Shown piece by piece: positions 15,640 through 23,536 of a DNA stretch of 64,000 nucleotides. The position numbers and the translations under genes are program-made. How positions within the stretch are numbered: position 1 is the first letter of the stretch; each line of letters starts with the position of its first letter. A model generated the notes under the pieces. That model saw only the letters and a list, made by a program, of their open reading frames with translations. It was not told where the DNA came from and ran no database searches. Source of the DNA: Apilactobacillus kunkeei (GTDB lineage Bacteria > Bacillota > Bacilli > Lactobacillales > Lactobacillaceae); assembly GCF_005930975.1 (NCBI RefSeq), contig NZ_VBSE01000042.1:124001-188000 (forward strand), given 5' to 3'.

Positions 15640-17433
15640 ATGAAACAAGAAAATATCCGTAATTTCTCGATTGTTGCCCACATTGATCATGGAAAATCGA
15701 CATTATCCGATCAAATTATGAAGATGACTGATACTTTTAGTTTTCGTGGCAATGAAGAACAAGTCTTAGATGATATGAAGGTCGAACAAGACCATGGAGT
15801 TACCGTCAGATCTAGAACAGTACGTAATATTTATCTTGCTAATGATGGCCAAGAATATGAATTGAACTTAATCGATACCCCTGGGCACGTCGATTTTAAT
15901 TACGAGGTCGAAAAAAGCGTGTCGGCCAGCGATGGCGTTATCTTATTAGTGGATGCCACCAAGGGAGTACAGGCACAGACTGTCGCCAATTATCGGATTG
16001 CTAAAAATAATAATTTAGTGATTATTCCGGTCATTAATAAAGTTGATAATCAAAGTGCTCAAGTTGATATGTGTGAACAACAACTTTATGAGTTAGATGA
16101 ATCATTTTTAGAAACTGATATTATTCATATTTCAGCTAAAACGGGATTGAATGTGAATGAGGTTTTAGAGGCAATTGTCAATCGCATTCCAAGTCCTAAA
16201 GGTGATGAAAAGAAGCCATTAAAGGCGATGATTTTTGATTCACATTATGATTCTTATCAAGGAGTTGTCGCATATGTGAAGGTCATTGATGGGGTAATCA
16301 AGGCTAACGATAAGTTGATGTCAATTAATCAGAAGATGAAGTTTGAGACACCAGAAGTGGGCATTTTTAGCCCGCAACTATTACCATTAAAAGAATTAAA
16401 AGCCGGTGATATCGGTTATGTTATCACTGGGATTAAAGATCCATCGGATGTTCGTGTCGGTGATACGATTACTGGTCAATCTCGTCAAACTGATAGAGCG
16501 GTTGCGGGTTATAAACCAGCGCATAGCGTGGTTTTTGCAGGAATTTATCCTAAGGACGCTGACTTTAACGACTTAAAAATAGCAATGGAAAAGTTAAAGT
16601 TAAATGATTCATCGATTGAATTTGTTGAACACGTCTCCAATTCATTGGGACCAGGTTATCGTTGTGGTTTTTTGGGGATGTTCCACCTTCAAATTGTCCG
16701 CGAAAGATTAATTAATGAATTTTCAATGCCCGTAATAATCACTTCACCTAATGTTAATTACCGTTATACTCTCAAAAATGATGATACGTTGAAGACGATT
16801 AATAATCCGTCTGATTTACCAGACTTTTCCTTATTAAATACCATTGAAGAACCCTTCAACAAGGTCGTTATAGAAACGCCAAGTGAGACTGTTAATGACG
16901 TGATGACATTAGTAAGCAAGAGTAGAGGGATCTTGTTAGATATGGATAACACAGATCAATTAGTTAAGATGACTTACAGTGTTCCACTAGCTGAAATTGC
17001 GTTTAATTTCTTTAATCAGTTGAAGTCAATTACGCATGGATTTGCGACATATGATAGTCAATTTATGGAATATGTTGAATCGGATATCGTTAAAATTACA
17101 ATCGATGTAAACTACGCCCCAGTGGATGAACTAACGTTTATTGTTCACCGCTTAAATGCCGAAAAATTAGCACAAGAAATAGTTCATAAACTGAAGTATG
17201 TAATTCCTCGAAAATTATATCCAATGCCAGTACAAGGATATGTTGAGGGAAGAGTGGTTGCCAGAGTAGATGTGCCACCATTGCGCAAAAATGCCGCTGT
17301 TAGTGGTGATAAAAAGAGTGTATCTAAAAAGCAAGCACTATTGCGTCGTCAGAGTTTGAATAAACGCAAGAGTGCTAGTGAATCAATTCAACTACCACAA
17401 TCGGTATTTGATGCGATTTTGAATATTGAATAA
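15640..17433 (+). CDS. Divergent elongation factor 4 (LepA) paralog
   Basis: 597 residues. GTPase motifs: G1 AHIDHGKST (about 12-20), G3 DTPGHVDF, G4 NKVD, G5 SAK. The switch-I block, normally RGITI, is here HGVTV. EF-G-like domains II, III and V follow. The LepA-type C-terminal region is present but altered: the canonical AKCYGGD block is replaced by a Ser/Ala/Lys-rich stretch before KKQALLRRQSLNKRK. LepA binds the ribosome and remodels stalled or post-translocation states. A TetR-regulated extra copy suggests a conditional ribosome factor, perhaps drug-related, an inference. Start: ATG 15640 after AAGGAG; the upstream GTG frame overlaps tetR. Confidence 0.85.
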   Translation: MKQENIRNFSIVAHIDHGKSTLSDQIMKMTDTFSFRGNEEQVLDDMKVEQDHGVTVRSRTVRNIYLANDGQEYELNLIDTPGHVDFNYEVEKSVSASDGVILLVDATKGVQAQTVANYRIAKNNNLVIIPVINKVDNQSAQVDMCEQQLYELDESFLETDIIHISAKTGLNVNEVLEAIVNRIPSPKGDEKKPLKAMIFDSHYDSYQGVVAYVKVIDGVIKANDKLMSINQKMKFETPEVGIFSPQLLPLKELKAGDIGYVITGIKDPSDVRVGDTITGQSRQTDRAVAGYKPAHSVVFAGIYPKDADFNDLKIAMEKLKLNDSSIEFVEHVSNSLGPGYRCGFLGMFHLQIVRERLINEFSMPVIITSPNVNYRYTLKNDDTLKTINNPSDLPDFSLLNTIEEPFNKVVIETPSETVNDVMTLVSKSRGILLDMDNTDQLVKMTYSVPLAEIAFNFFNQLKSITHGFATYDSQFMEYVESDIVKITIDVNYAPVDELTFIVHRLNAEKLAQEIVHKLKYVIPRKLYPMPVQGYVEGRVVARVDVPPLRKNAAVSGDKKSVSKKQALLRRQSLNKRKSASESIQLPQSVFDAILNIE

Positions 17434-17468
17434 AAAAAGCACCCAAGCATTATGCTTGGGTGCTTTTT
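17433..17468. terminator. Bidirectional terminator
   Basis: AAAAGCACCCAAGCA/TGCTTGGGTGCTTTT, a 15-bp perfect stem with a 3-base loop, shared by the EF4 paralog and the VOC gene. Confidence 0.93.
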
Positions 17469-17482
17469 ATGATCGAAAGATA

Positions 17483-17875
17483 TTATTTTACAATTTGGCA
17501 AAATTCGATCTTTTCGTGATTAGGACCTTGAATGTTGAAGAAACGGATTCCGTTATCCCAGAAAGTAGGGATTGATTGGATTTCATCGTCTAAAACATCG
17601 AAGCCTTGTTCTTTAGCGGCTGCGAATGCTTTATCAACATCAGTACAGTTCATTGAAATATGGTTGATAGAACCATTTTCCATTGCAACTGGATCGCCTT
17701 CCCATGTTTCAACGGTTAGGTTACCGTATCTCATGAAGGCACAACGGTTTTCACCATTGTGGAATAAACCAGCTTGATCAAAACCAAGTGATTTGTAAAA
17801 TTCGATTGTTTTGTCTAAGTCTTTTGATGGGATACCTACATGTTGTAGTCCATCAAAGTAATCGTTTAAAGCCAT
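17483..17875 (-). CDS. VOC-family (glyoxalase/dioxygenase fold) protein
   Basis: 130 residues with two beta-alpha-beta-beta-beta units. Likely metal ligands appear at the family positions: His in GLQHVGIPS (N-terminal), Glu in LTVETWEG, His in SINHISMN, and Glu in EKIEFCQIV at the end. Members include glyoxalase I, thiol transferases and epimerases, and the sequence does not say which. It lies 19 bases downstream of mannitol dehydrogenase on the same strand and likely shares its transcript. That suggests a link to sugar metabolism, for instance removal of a reactive carbonyl. That link is inference. Confidence 0.82.
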   Translation of the reverse strand: MALNDYFDGLQHVGIPSKDLDKTIEFYKSLGFDQAGLFHNGENRCAFMRYGNLTVETWEGDPVAMENGSINHISMNCTDVDKAFAAAKEQGFDVLDDEIQSIPTFWDNGIRFFNIQGPNHEKIEFCQIVK

Positions 17876-17894
17876 AATTTAAGCCTCCAAAAAA

Positions 17895-18896
17895 TTAGTC
17901 AGAAACTTTAACAACACATTTACCAGTTAGGTTTGAAGTACCGTTTAGGACACTTTCAACGTCTTCTAGTGAGATGATGTTATCAATAATCTTTTCAACA
18001 TTAACTTTACCACTTTGTAGTAGGGCAATAGCATCTTCAAATGAGTTAGGGTTGATGAATGCACCTTGGATAGTTAATTGTTTCTTGAATACTTCGTATG
18101 TGTTCATGCTGAATTTTTGATCTGGAGCACCAACACCGAACATTAATACTTGAGCACCCTTAACAGTTGCTTCGATTGCTTGTTCTTGAGTAGCTGGTTG
18201 ACCAACGGCTTCAATAACAACATCGTATTCTGCTGGAATTTCTTCCTTAGTAGTGTTGATAACACGGTCGATGTTTAGTTTTTCTTTTTCTGCAGCTAGT
18301 TTGTCATCATGACGACCAGTTAAGTCAACTTCTTTAACACCGTATGAACGTAATAATTGTGCAAAGATTAGACCCATGTAACCATCACCAATAACAAGTG
18401 CTTTTTGGTAAGGCTTGATGTTTAATAAGTCCATACCGTGAACGGCACATGAGATTGGTTCACAAGTAGCAGCTGACTTTAAGTCAACGTTGTCTGGTAA
18501 CTTGTAAACAACTTGAGTTGGGGCAGTGAAGTATTCTTCTAGACCACCATTTCTAGTAACACCAACGGCTGATAAGTTGTCACATAGTTCTGGACGAGCT
18601 GTACGACAGTAGTCACACTTACCACAGTAGATGTTAGGGTCAACAGTAACACGGTCACCAACTTTAAGATCAGTAACGTCTGAACCTACAGCTGAAATAA
18701 CACCTGAGTTTTCATGACCTAATACGATAGGAGGAACAGCATCGGCTGAACCTGGTAGACCATTGTATAATGCGTAGTCAGTACCACAGATACCAGCGTA
18801 TTTTGCGTTGATAACTACTTCATTTGCCTTTGGTTCTGGCATTTCAGTGTTTTGGATTTCTAATTGTTTCTTGCCTGTTAAAACTAATGCTTTCAT
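17895..18896 (-). CDS. mtdH: Zinc-dependent mannitol 2-dehydrogenase
   Basis: A 333-residue medium-chain dehydrogenase. Catalytic zinc site: CGTDYALY and GHENSG. Structural zinc loop: CGKCDYCRTARPELC (about 92-106). Rossmann fingerprint: VIGDGYMG. The sequence closely follows the mannitol dehydrogenase of heterofermentative lactic acid bacteria that I remember (MKALVLTGxKQLE start, ICGTD, VDPNIYCGKC). It reduces fructose to mannitol with NADH, giving the cell an electron sink that frees acetyl phosphate for ATP. Fructokinase lies next to it with its own terminator. An 18-bp palindrome overlaps the promoter region. Confidence 0.88.
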   Translation of the reverse strand: MKALVLTGKKQLEIQNTEMPEPKANEVVINAKYAGICGTDYALYNGLPGSADAVPPIVLGHENSGVISAVGSDVTDLKVGDRVTVDPNIYCGKCDYCRTARPELCDNLSAVGVTRNGGLEEYFTAPTQVVYKLPDNVDLKSAATCEPISCAVHGMDLLNIKPYQKALVIGDGYMGLIFAQLLRSYGVKEVDLTGRHDDKLAAEKEKLNIDRVINTTKEEIPAEYDVVIEAVGQPATQEQAIEATVKGAQVLMFGVGAPDQKFSMNTYEVFKKQLTIQGAFINPNSFEDAIALLQSGKVNVEKIIDNIISLEDVESVLNGTSNLTGKCVVKVSD

Positions 18897-18992
18897 AATT
18901 CAAGATCCTTTCCAAATTGAATTTTAAGTATTATTTTTTATGAAGTTGTGAATTAATTAAGACTTTCACAAACTTACAAGTATTATAATAAC

Positions 18993-19010
18993 TCATTTTT
19001 TAAAAAATGA
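18993..19010. promoter_or_regulatory. 18-bp AT palindrome upstream of mannitol dehydrogenase
   Basis: TCATTTTTTAAAAAATGA is a perfect palindrome just upstream of a minus-strand TATAAT. It could be an operator, or merely an AT-rich bend. Confidence 0.45.
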
Positions 19011-19054
19011 AAGTGTTTTGATGAAATTTAATTCTTAAGTTTACTTAAAAGGCA

Positions 19055-19099
19055 CGAAAAAACGGCGTATAACGTTGATATAATAACGTTTTACGCCGT
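19055..19099 (-). terminator. Terminator after fructokinase
   Basis: On the minus strand a 15-bp stem, ACGGCGTAAAACGTT/AACGTTATACGCCGT (one mismatch), is followed by T5. Confidence 0.88.
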
Positions 19100-19157
19100 G
19101 AAACTTTTTTTATAAAAAAAGTTGATTAATTCATATTTAGTTTGTGTAAAACTGAAC

Positions 19158-20042
19158 TTATCTAACTTCGTGTTTAATTAGTGCCTCGGACAAAGCAAAG
19201 TTTCCGTATGTTGCAGAGCCGTTTCCATCAAGGGTTGGTGTTGAAATATATTCTTCTAAGTTTTTAATGTCGATATAGCCATTCAATAGCTTAGAAAATT
19301 CAAATCTAACCTTTTTGAGAAAACTTTCACTAACTACTCCTCCGCCAAAAATAATCTTCGCTGGTCTGAAGGTTAGTGTAGTTTGCAATGCAGCTTGAGC
19401 TACGTAGTAAGCCATGATGTCCCAAACGTGATGTGTCTGAGCGACTTCTTGTCCTTTCATACCCAAACGAGCTTCGAATGTAGGACCACATACTAAGCCT
19501 TCAAGACAGTCTTTGTGGTATGGACAGATTCCATCGAAATCAAGATCATCTTCATGACGTTTTAATTTCACGTGTCCCATCTCAGGATGACCCATGTCTC
19601 CTACGAATTGACCATTAATTATAATTCCGGCACCAACACCGGTACCGATGGTATAATAAACCAAAGAATCTAATCTTTGACCGTTGTTTTTGAGGTTAAC
19701 ATACTCGCCAAATACTGACCCGTTAACGTCAGTTGTCCAATACATTGGAATATCAAATTCTTCTTTAAATACTCCCAAAAAGTTTTCATTTGACCAACCA
19801 GGCTTGGGAGTTTCGGTAATGTAACCATACTTGGTGGAATCTTTTCTAATTTCAATTGGGCCGAATGATGAAATACTTAGCGCAGCTAAATCTTCAAATT
19901 GCTTGAAGAAGTCAATTGCCTTGCTAAATGTTTCAGCAGGGGTAGTGGTAGGAATTACTATACTATCTAACACTTGGTAGTCAGCGTTACCCACAGCACA
20001 AACGAATTTTGTGCCTCCGGCCTCTATGCTTCCCAGTAACAT
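19158..20042 (-). CDS. scrK: Fructokinase (ROK family)
   Basis: 294 residues. The N-terminal phosphate-binding motif is SIEAGGTKFVCAVG. The ROK centre is TIGTGVGAGIIINGQ, then GHPEMGHVKL, followed by a His/Cys zinc cluster (GICPYHKDCLEGL, about 173-185). A second nucleotide motif, IIFGGGVV, is present. This zinc-containing short ROK form phosphorylates fructose to fructose 6-phosphate. Next to mannitol dehydrogenase, it supports dual use of fructose as substrate and electron acceptor. It has AAGGAG before the start, its own promoter region and its own terminator. Confidence 0.9.
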   Translation of the reverse strand: MLLGSIEAGGTKFVCAVGNADYQVLDSIVIPTTTPAETFSKAIDFFKQFEDLAALSISSFGPIEIRKDSTKYGYITETPKPGWSNENFLGVFKEEFDIPMYWTTDVNGSVFGEYVNLKNNGQRLDSLVYYTIGTGVGAGIIINGQFVGDMGHPEMGHVKLKRHEDDLDFDGICPYHKDCLEGLVCGPTFEARLGMKGQEVAQTHHVWDIMAYYVAQAALQTTLTFRPAKIIFGGGVVSESFLKKVRFEFSKLLNGYIDIKNLEEYISTPTLDGNGSATYGNFALSEALIKHEVR

Positions 20043-20186
20043 AAAGTTATTGCTCCTTATTTATATCTTCTTATCTTATCTATAAATCGGGTTTAAAAAA
20101 TTTTATCTAAGATTTTAAGTTTTGTTTTTAATTTTTTTAATTTTAGTTATCACTCTCTAATTATGATAAGTTTTCATAGACTAAAT

Positions 20187-20227
20187 GTCAAAGTAAAAAT
20201 GCCAATTGGTATAGTAAATATTTGACG
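20187..20227. promoter_or_regulatory. Operator-like cluster before fluC genes
   Basis: GTCAAA (20187) and TTTGAC (20221) bracket a central CCAATTGG (20202). The downstream half overlaps a TTGACG -35 candidate. No fluoride riboswitch sequence was found here. Confidence 0.35.
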
Positions 20228-20279
20228 TATGATAAGATTTATTATTATGAATAGTTATAAATAGAAAGGATAGTTTAAG

Positions 20280-20663
20280 ATGAGAAGAATGATCTATATA
20301 TTTCTTCTAGCCTTTATAGGCGGCATTTTGCGGGGATATTTTACTCTTTTAGCTGGTGATAATCACTTTATTGCAACCATCATAATTAACTTAATTGGAG
20401 CGTTTATCCTAGCGTTTATTACGGGGGCACTTCCTTATTTAATTGAGATATCTAATGATTTAATGACTGGACTAAGTGTAGGCTTAGTTGGCGGGTTTAC
20501 TACCTTTTCGACATTTTCATTTGATAGTATCAGTTTATTTTTAGACAATAAAATTGGTCTAGGTCTTTTATATGTATTAGTAAGTCTAATCGGAGGTTTA
20601 ATATTAGCTCATATTGGGACTAAATTAGGCGAAAACTTCGAAAATAAGGAGGATCAACTATGA
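20280..20663 (+). CDS. crcB1: Fluoride channel subunit FluC/CrcB (first copy)
   Basis: 127 residues with four membrane helices. FluC features are GGILRGYFTLL near residue 14, the pore asparagine in IIINLIGAFILAF, and GLVGGFTTFSTFSFDS (about 71-86) that lines the fluoride path. The family forms dual-topology dimers that let fluoride leave the cell. Here two genes lie in tandem, so a heterodimer is likely, with each subunit in one orientation. It overlaps the second copy by 4 bases (ATGA). AAAGGA precedes the start. Confidence 0.93.
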   Translation: MRRMIYIFLLAFIGGILRGYFTLLAGDNHFIATIIINLIGAFILAFITGALPYLIEISNDLMTGLSVGLVGGFTTFSTFSFDSISLFLDNKIGLGLLYVLVSLIGGLILAHIGTKLGENFENKEDQL

Positions 20664-21010
20664 TTGAGAGTGTTTTAATCGTTGGCTTTGGTGCTGCAGT
20701 TGGTTCTCTAATCCGCTATGGGGTTACCAACGGATTAAAGAAGATGTTTTCGAAAATCGCCTTTCCAGTGGCGACTTTCTTCATTAACATCACTGGATCA
20801 TTTTTGCTAGGATTAGTTAATGGACAACTACCTAAAAATACTTTTATTCTTGCTTTTTCTATCGCCGTATTAGGTGGATACACCACTTTTTCTACCTATA
20901 TGAATGAAACAGTGCAATTAAGTATCCAAAAAAAGATGATGGCATGTTCTTACTATGTATTAAGTGCTTTGATTGGAATATCTATGGCATTTTTAGGATA
21001 TGTTATTTAA
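20660..21010 (+). CDS. crcB2: Fluoride channel subunit FluC/CrcB (second copy)
   Basis: 116 residues and four membrane helices. Visible are the N-terminal GAAVGSLIRYGVTNG, the asparagine in FFINITGSFLLGL, and VLGGYTTFSTYMNE (about 73-86). It pairs with the preceding subunit. Its start lies inside the end of crcB1 with AAGGAGG before it, giving coupled, roughly equal synthesis, as expected for a heterodimer. It ends at a shared bidirectional terminator. Confidence 0.93.
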   Translation: MIESVLIVGFGAAVGSLIRYGVTNGLKKMFSKIAFPVATFFINITGSFLLGLVNGQLPKNTFILAFSIAVLGGYTTFSTYMNETVQLSIQKKMMACSYYVLSALIGISMAFLGYVI

Positions 21011-21017
21011 AACATAT

Positions 21018-21048
21018 AAGCCATAAAGCAAAAGCTTTATGGCTTTTT
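21018..21048. terminator. Bidirectional terminator
   Basis: AAGCCATAAAGC/GCTTTATGGCTT with an AAAA loop, between crcB2 and the converging RNase H-like gene. Confidence 0.9.
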
Positions 21049-21054
21049 ATGTCT

Positions 21055-21543
21055 TTACTTGTTAGTTAATCTTCGAAGGATAAAAGAGAGTTTGCTATAT
21101 GCAAAGTCATCGTGTAGCGGATCCCATGTACATTGCAGATTGTCGAATTGATCTAGTAAACTCTGCAGTCGCATCATAAGTTCGATCTTTTCAATTTTGT
21201 TGCCATCTTTGGTTTTCCATCCATTGTTAGCCCAAGATGATAGCCATCCCAATCGAATAGCTTTTGCAAGATGTTCTTCCATAATGTGAACATGAATGTG
21301 CTCATGTTGCCATCCTTTAAATAGTAAGTCGTCTAATCCATCAATTATTCCCAATAGTTCAAGGCGATCATCCATAAGGACATCTTGCTTGGTTGAAACA
21401 TGATAAAAGGTATCGTCTTTAATGATAAGAAATACCCATACTGCAGTGCTAGTTAGTGGAGCATCTTTAATACAATCGTTATCATAGTACACGCCATTAG
21501 CGTACAGTCTAATGTTGTAATCTGCTTCATTTAATTCTGACAT
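21055..21543 (-). CDS. RNase HI-fold protein with degraded catalytic site
   Basis: 162 residues that follow RNase HI from end to end. RLYANGVYYDN aligns with the first strand, DDRLELLGIIDGLDDL with the second motif, and WLSSWANNGWKTKDGNK with the substrate-handling W..W..GWK segment. VQCTW-like C-terminal strand follows. Of the four catalytic acids, the first is Asn (YANG instead of FTDG), the second Glu is kept, the third is Glu instead of Asp, and the fourth is not found in the DDFAYSKLS end. Probably not an ordinary RNase H; it may bind hybrids or another partner. It is a monocistron with GAGGTGAT before the start. Confidence 0.7.
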   Translation of the reverse strand: MSELNEADYNIRLYANGVYYDNDCIKDAPLTSTAVWVFLIIKDDTFYHVSTKQDVLMDDRLELLGIIDGLDDLLFKGWQHEHIHVHIMEEHLAKAIRLGWLSSWANNGWKTKDGNKIEKIELMMRLQSLLDQFDNLQCTWDPLHDDFAYSKLSFILRRLTNK

Positions 21544-21902
21544 AAAGCATCACCTCAATTAGATAATAAATAACACCGACATAGTATCGGTGTCATTGTT
21601 CTTAAGTGTTGATAAAATAGAGAGGAGTGTTCATAAATGGTGTTATGTTCATAGACTTAGGGTTTTTGTTTTATCAACAATTGAATTCTAACACCGCTAG
21701 CAAGAAAAAATTTTAAATGTTATCTAAATAAAAATAGTTATATTTATACTTTAATAATATAAATAAAAAATAACTGTTTTTTTATAAATGTTTGTCATTT
21801 ATTTTTTATAAAAAAATATAATGCAAAAAAATTGAACAAATTAAAATATATACATGAGATTTATGCCTAATTATTGTTGATAAAACAACGTTTTAAGGTG
21901 AT

Positions 21903-21935
21903 AAATTAAATATTAAGACTCTTAATATTTAATTT
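21903..21935. repeat. 16-bp perfect inverted repeat
   Basis: AAATTAAATATTAAGA and its reverse complement are separated by one base. It can form a cruciform or an RNA hairpin, or act as an operator. Confidence 0.7.
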
Positions 21936-21978
21936 GCTTGTTATAGGTGTTTTTAAACAATTTAGATTACAATTCGCG

Positions 21979-22011
21979 ATGTAGATAAGTTCTTGTCTAC
22001 ATTATTTTTTT
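21979..22011 (+). terminator. Terminator or attenuator in front of the 150-aa gene
   Basis: ATGTAGATAAG/CTTGTCTACAT (one G-T pair) is followed by TATTTTTTT. It lies 16 bases before the next start, so it ends an upstream transcript or attenuates this gene. Confidence 0.75.
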
Positions 22012-22026
22012 GAAAGAGATGATTTA

Positions 22027-22479
22027 ATGCAAAATATTATTGATGTTCTTTCCTTGATGGAAGCAGATGAGCAAGACGTTGGGAATAATTATGAAAAATA
22101 TAGAGATTATGTAGTAACCAAAAAATATGTTCCAGACGTTAATAACCAAAGTAATTTAATTTGTCTTGCTAATGTCATTCAAAATATTTTTAATACTATC
22201 CAAATAGAATTGCCTGACGCTGATGATATAAAAATATATTGTCGAAATAATATCAATGTTTTGATTTCATTTGATTATAAAGAGGCTCAGTTTGACTTTT
22301 CCTTGAATAAAAAAAGTGAAATTGGTTTTAAATCATACTCAATCCCGCTTCGAAAACATCGAAGAGGTCATAAATTGTTAACTAAAGAAATCGATTCAAT
22401 TAATTCAAACAATTTTAAAGAAATTGGGAGTTTCATAGGTCCAATCGTGGAATATATAAGTTATAGAAATAAATTATGA
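22027..22479 (+). CDS. Hypothetical protein, 150 aa
   Basis: Not recognised. The protein is soluble and Asn/Ile/Lys-rich, with no signal peptide or membrane helix. It has a basic patch, PLRKHRRGHKLLTKE, near residue 107. The DNA is AT-rich compared with housekeeping neighbours. The ribosome site is weak (AAAGAGATG). The leader contains a strong terminator hairpin immediately upstream, so expression may depend on read-through or antitermination. It ends in its own terminator. The length and regular codon structure make it a plausible real gene, perhaps from a mobile element, with no flanking mobility genes. Confidence 0.6.
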   Translation: MQNIIDVLSLMEADEQDVGNNYEKYRDYVVTKKYVPDVNNQSNLICLANVIQNIFNTIQIELPDADDIKIYCRNNINVLISFDYKEAQFDFSLNKKSEIGFKSYSIPLRKHRRGHKLLTKEIDSINSNNFKEIGSFIGPIVEYISYRNKL

Positions 22480-22482
22480 ATG

Positions 22483-22516
22483 AAAAAAAGAGACCTGCAG
22501 GGAGGTCTCTTTTTTA
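22483..22516 (+). terminator. Terminator after the 150-aa gene
   Basis: AAAAAGAGACCT/AGGTCTCTTTTT with a 6-base loop. Confidence 0.9.
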
Positions 22517-22641
22517 TGTACTTCAATCGTTTTAATGATCTAAATAGATATAAAGGTAAGCTAATAATTAAACTAGTGGTATAATTACTATATTATCGTA
22601 AGATAAAATAATTTTTTTACTAATTGCTAGGGGGCAATAAT

Positions 22642-23490
22642 ATGCATTTTCATAAATCAATTTTAACTGGAGTGGTTGCATTGTCATTATTCGCAACAAG
22701 TGCGGCAGCTGTTGTAAGTGCGATTAATCCAGTTGTTTCGAATGCTTCAGAAAAAAAACAAACAAAGTACGTTAAATATTTGAGTGTTGTCAAAAGTAAA
22801 GGACACGCAACTAAATATTTCTGTAATGATGTCTATTTTGATAAAAAAATAGGACAATTAAAAAATCCAAAATACAATTGGTGGCTAGGAAATGCAATTG
22901 ATGGTTACAAAAGAACTAATGATGCCACTTACTATAAATTAATTGGTAATCACATGTATAGAATCGGAAATACTATTAATACCTATTACAGTAAAAGTAA
23001 TAAACCAATTAATACTAGTGAAGTTGGCGATGCATTAGGTGGTAATAATATTTCTAAAAAGACTTTTAATAAATTAAAGTCCCAATATGTTGTAAAAGGT
23101 TCTGTAAAAGCACCTAAGAAATATGCTTATGCTGTTAAAACATTAAATATTGTCAAGAGTAAGGGTTATCCAACAAAATATTTCTATATGGTAGCAAACT
23201 ATGATGGGACTAAAGCGGAACTTGAAAAAGGTAGTTTCTGTTGGTATCGACCAATCGATCAATCTGTCTTTGGATTTAGCAATGACGGAAAAACTGTATA
23301 TTACTATCTAAAAGGAAATCGTATGGTTAGAAGAAACAACCATATTTCCGTTTATTATAAAAAGAAAAATAAGGCTATCACAAATTATGACATGGAAATA
23401 ATTACTGGTACTTGCCGATTTAATGGATATCAGGCTAAAATTATTTCAAAAGCCGAATTTAACAAAATTTATAAGCAACAAACAAAATAA
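22642..23490 (+). CDS. Secreted protein with two internal repeats
   Basis: 282 residues. A signal peptide (HKSILTGVVALSLFATSAAA) is probably cut near VSNA/SEKK. Two units of about 90 residues follow (about 46-135 and 160-255). Each begins VKxLxxVKSKGxxTKYF and ends with NxMxRxxNxIxxYYxKxNK. Basic and Tyr-rich overall, with no known domain seen. The repeats suggest a wall-binding or adhesin-like function. The ATG at 22642 has AGGGGG upstream; the in-frame TTG 18 bases earlier overlaps that site. Own promoter region and terminator. Confidence 0.72.
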   Translation: MHFHKSILTGVVALSLFATSAAAVVSAINPVVSNASEKKQTKYVKYLSVVKSKGHATKYFCNDVYFDKKIGQLKNPKYNWWLGNAIDGYKRTNDATYYKLIGNHMYRIGNTINTYYSKSNKPINTSEVGDALGGNNISKKTFNKLKSQYVVKGSVKAPKKYAYAVKTLNIVKSKGYPTKYFYMVANYDGTKAELEKGSFCWYRPIDQSVFGFSNDGKTVYYYLKGNRMVRRNNHISVYYKKKNKAITNYDMEIITGTCRFNGYQAKIISKAEFNKIYKQQTK

Positions 23491-23496
23491 TTACAC

Positions 23497-23527
23497 AAAA
23501 AAGAGACCTCCACAGAGGTCTCTTTTT
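23497..23527. terminator. Bidirectional terminator
   Basis: AAAAAGAGACCTC/GAGGTCTCTTTTT with a CACA loop, nearly the same stem as the terminators at 8.9 and 22.5 kb. Confidence 0.92.
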
Positions 23528-23536
23528 AATTTATTA

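Larger units (their letters stand above)
21544..22026. other. Gene-free, inverted-repeat-rich stretch
   Basis: No convincing gene was found. It holds a hairpin ACACCGA/TCGGTGT (21571-21591), and a GTTGATAAAA with its inverse copy TTTTATCAAC about 60 bases apart (21608 and 21671). A third GTTGATAAAA copy sits near 21876 inside a small hairpin. There is an AT hairpin with a T7 tail (about 21736-21783), a 16-bp palindrome (21903-21935), and a strong terminator (21979-22011). AGAGGAG at 21621 precedes only 5- and 23-codon frames. This looks like one or more small transcripts or regulatory RNA, but no family was recognised. Confidence 0.5.

Noticed and set aside
20100-20279. Fluoride riboswitch before the fluC genes
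   Set aside because: The leader lacks the conserved crcB-motif start and pseudoknot pattern. Only palindromes were found.
21645-21716. 23-codon ORF in the repeat-rich region, considered as a type I toxin
   Set aside because: The ribosome site is 17 bases away, and the peptide lacks the long hydrophobic helix and charged tail of Fst/Lpt-type toxins.
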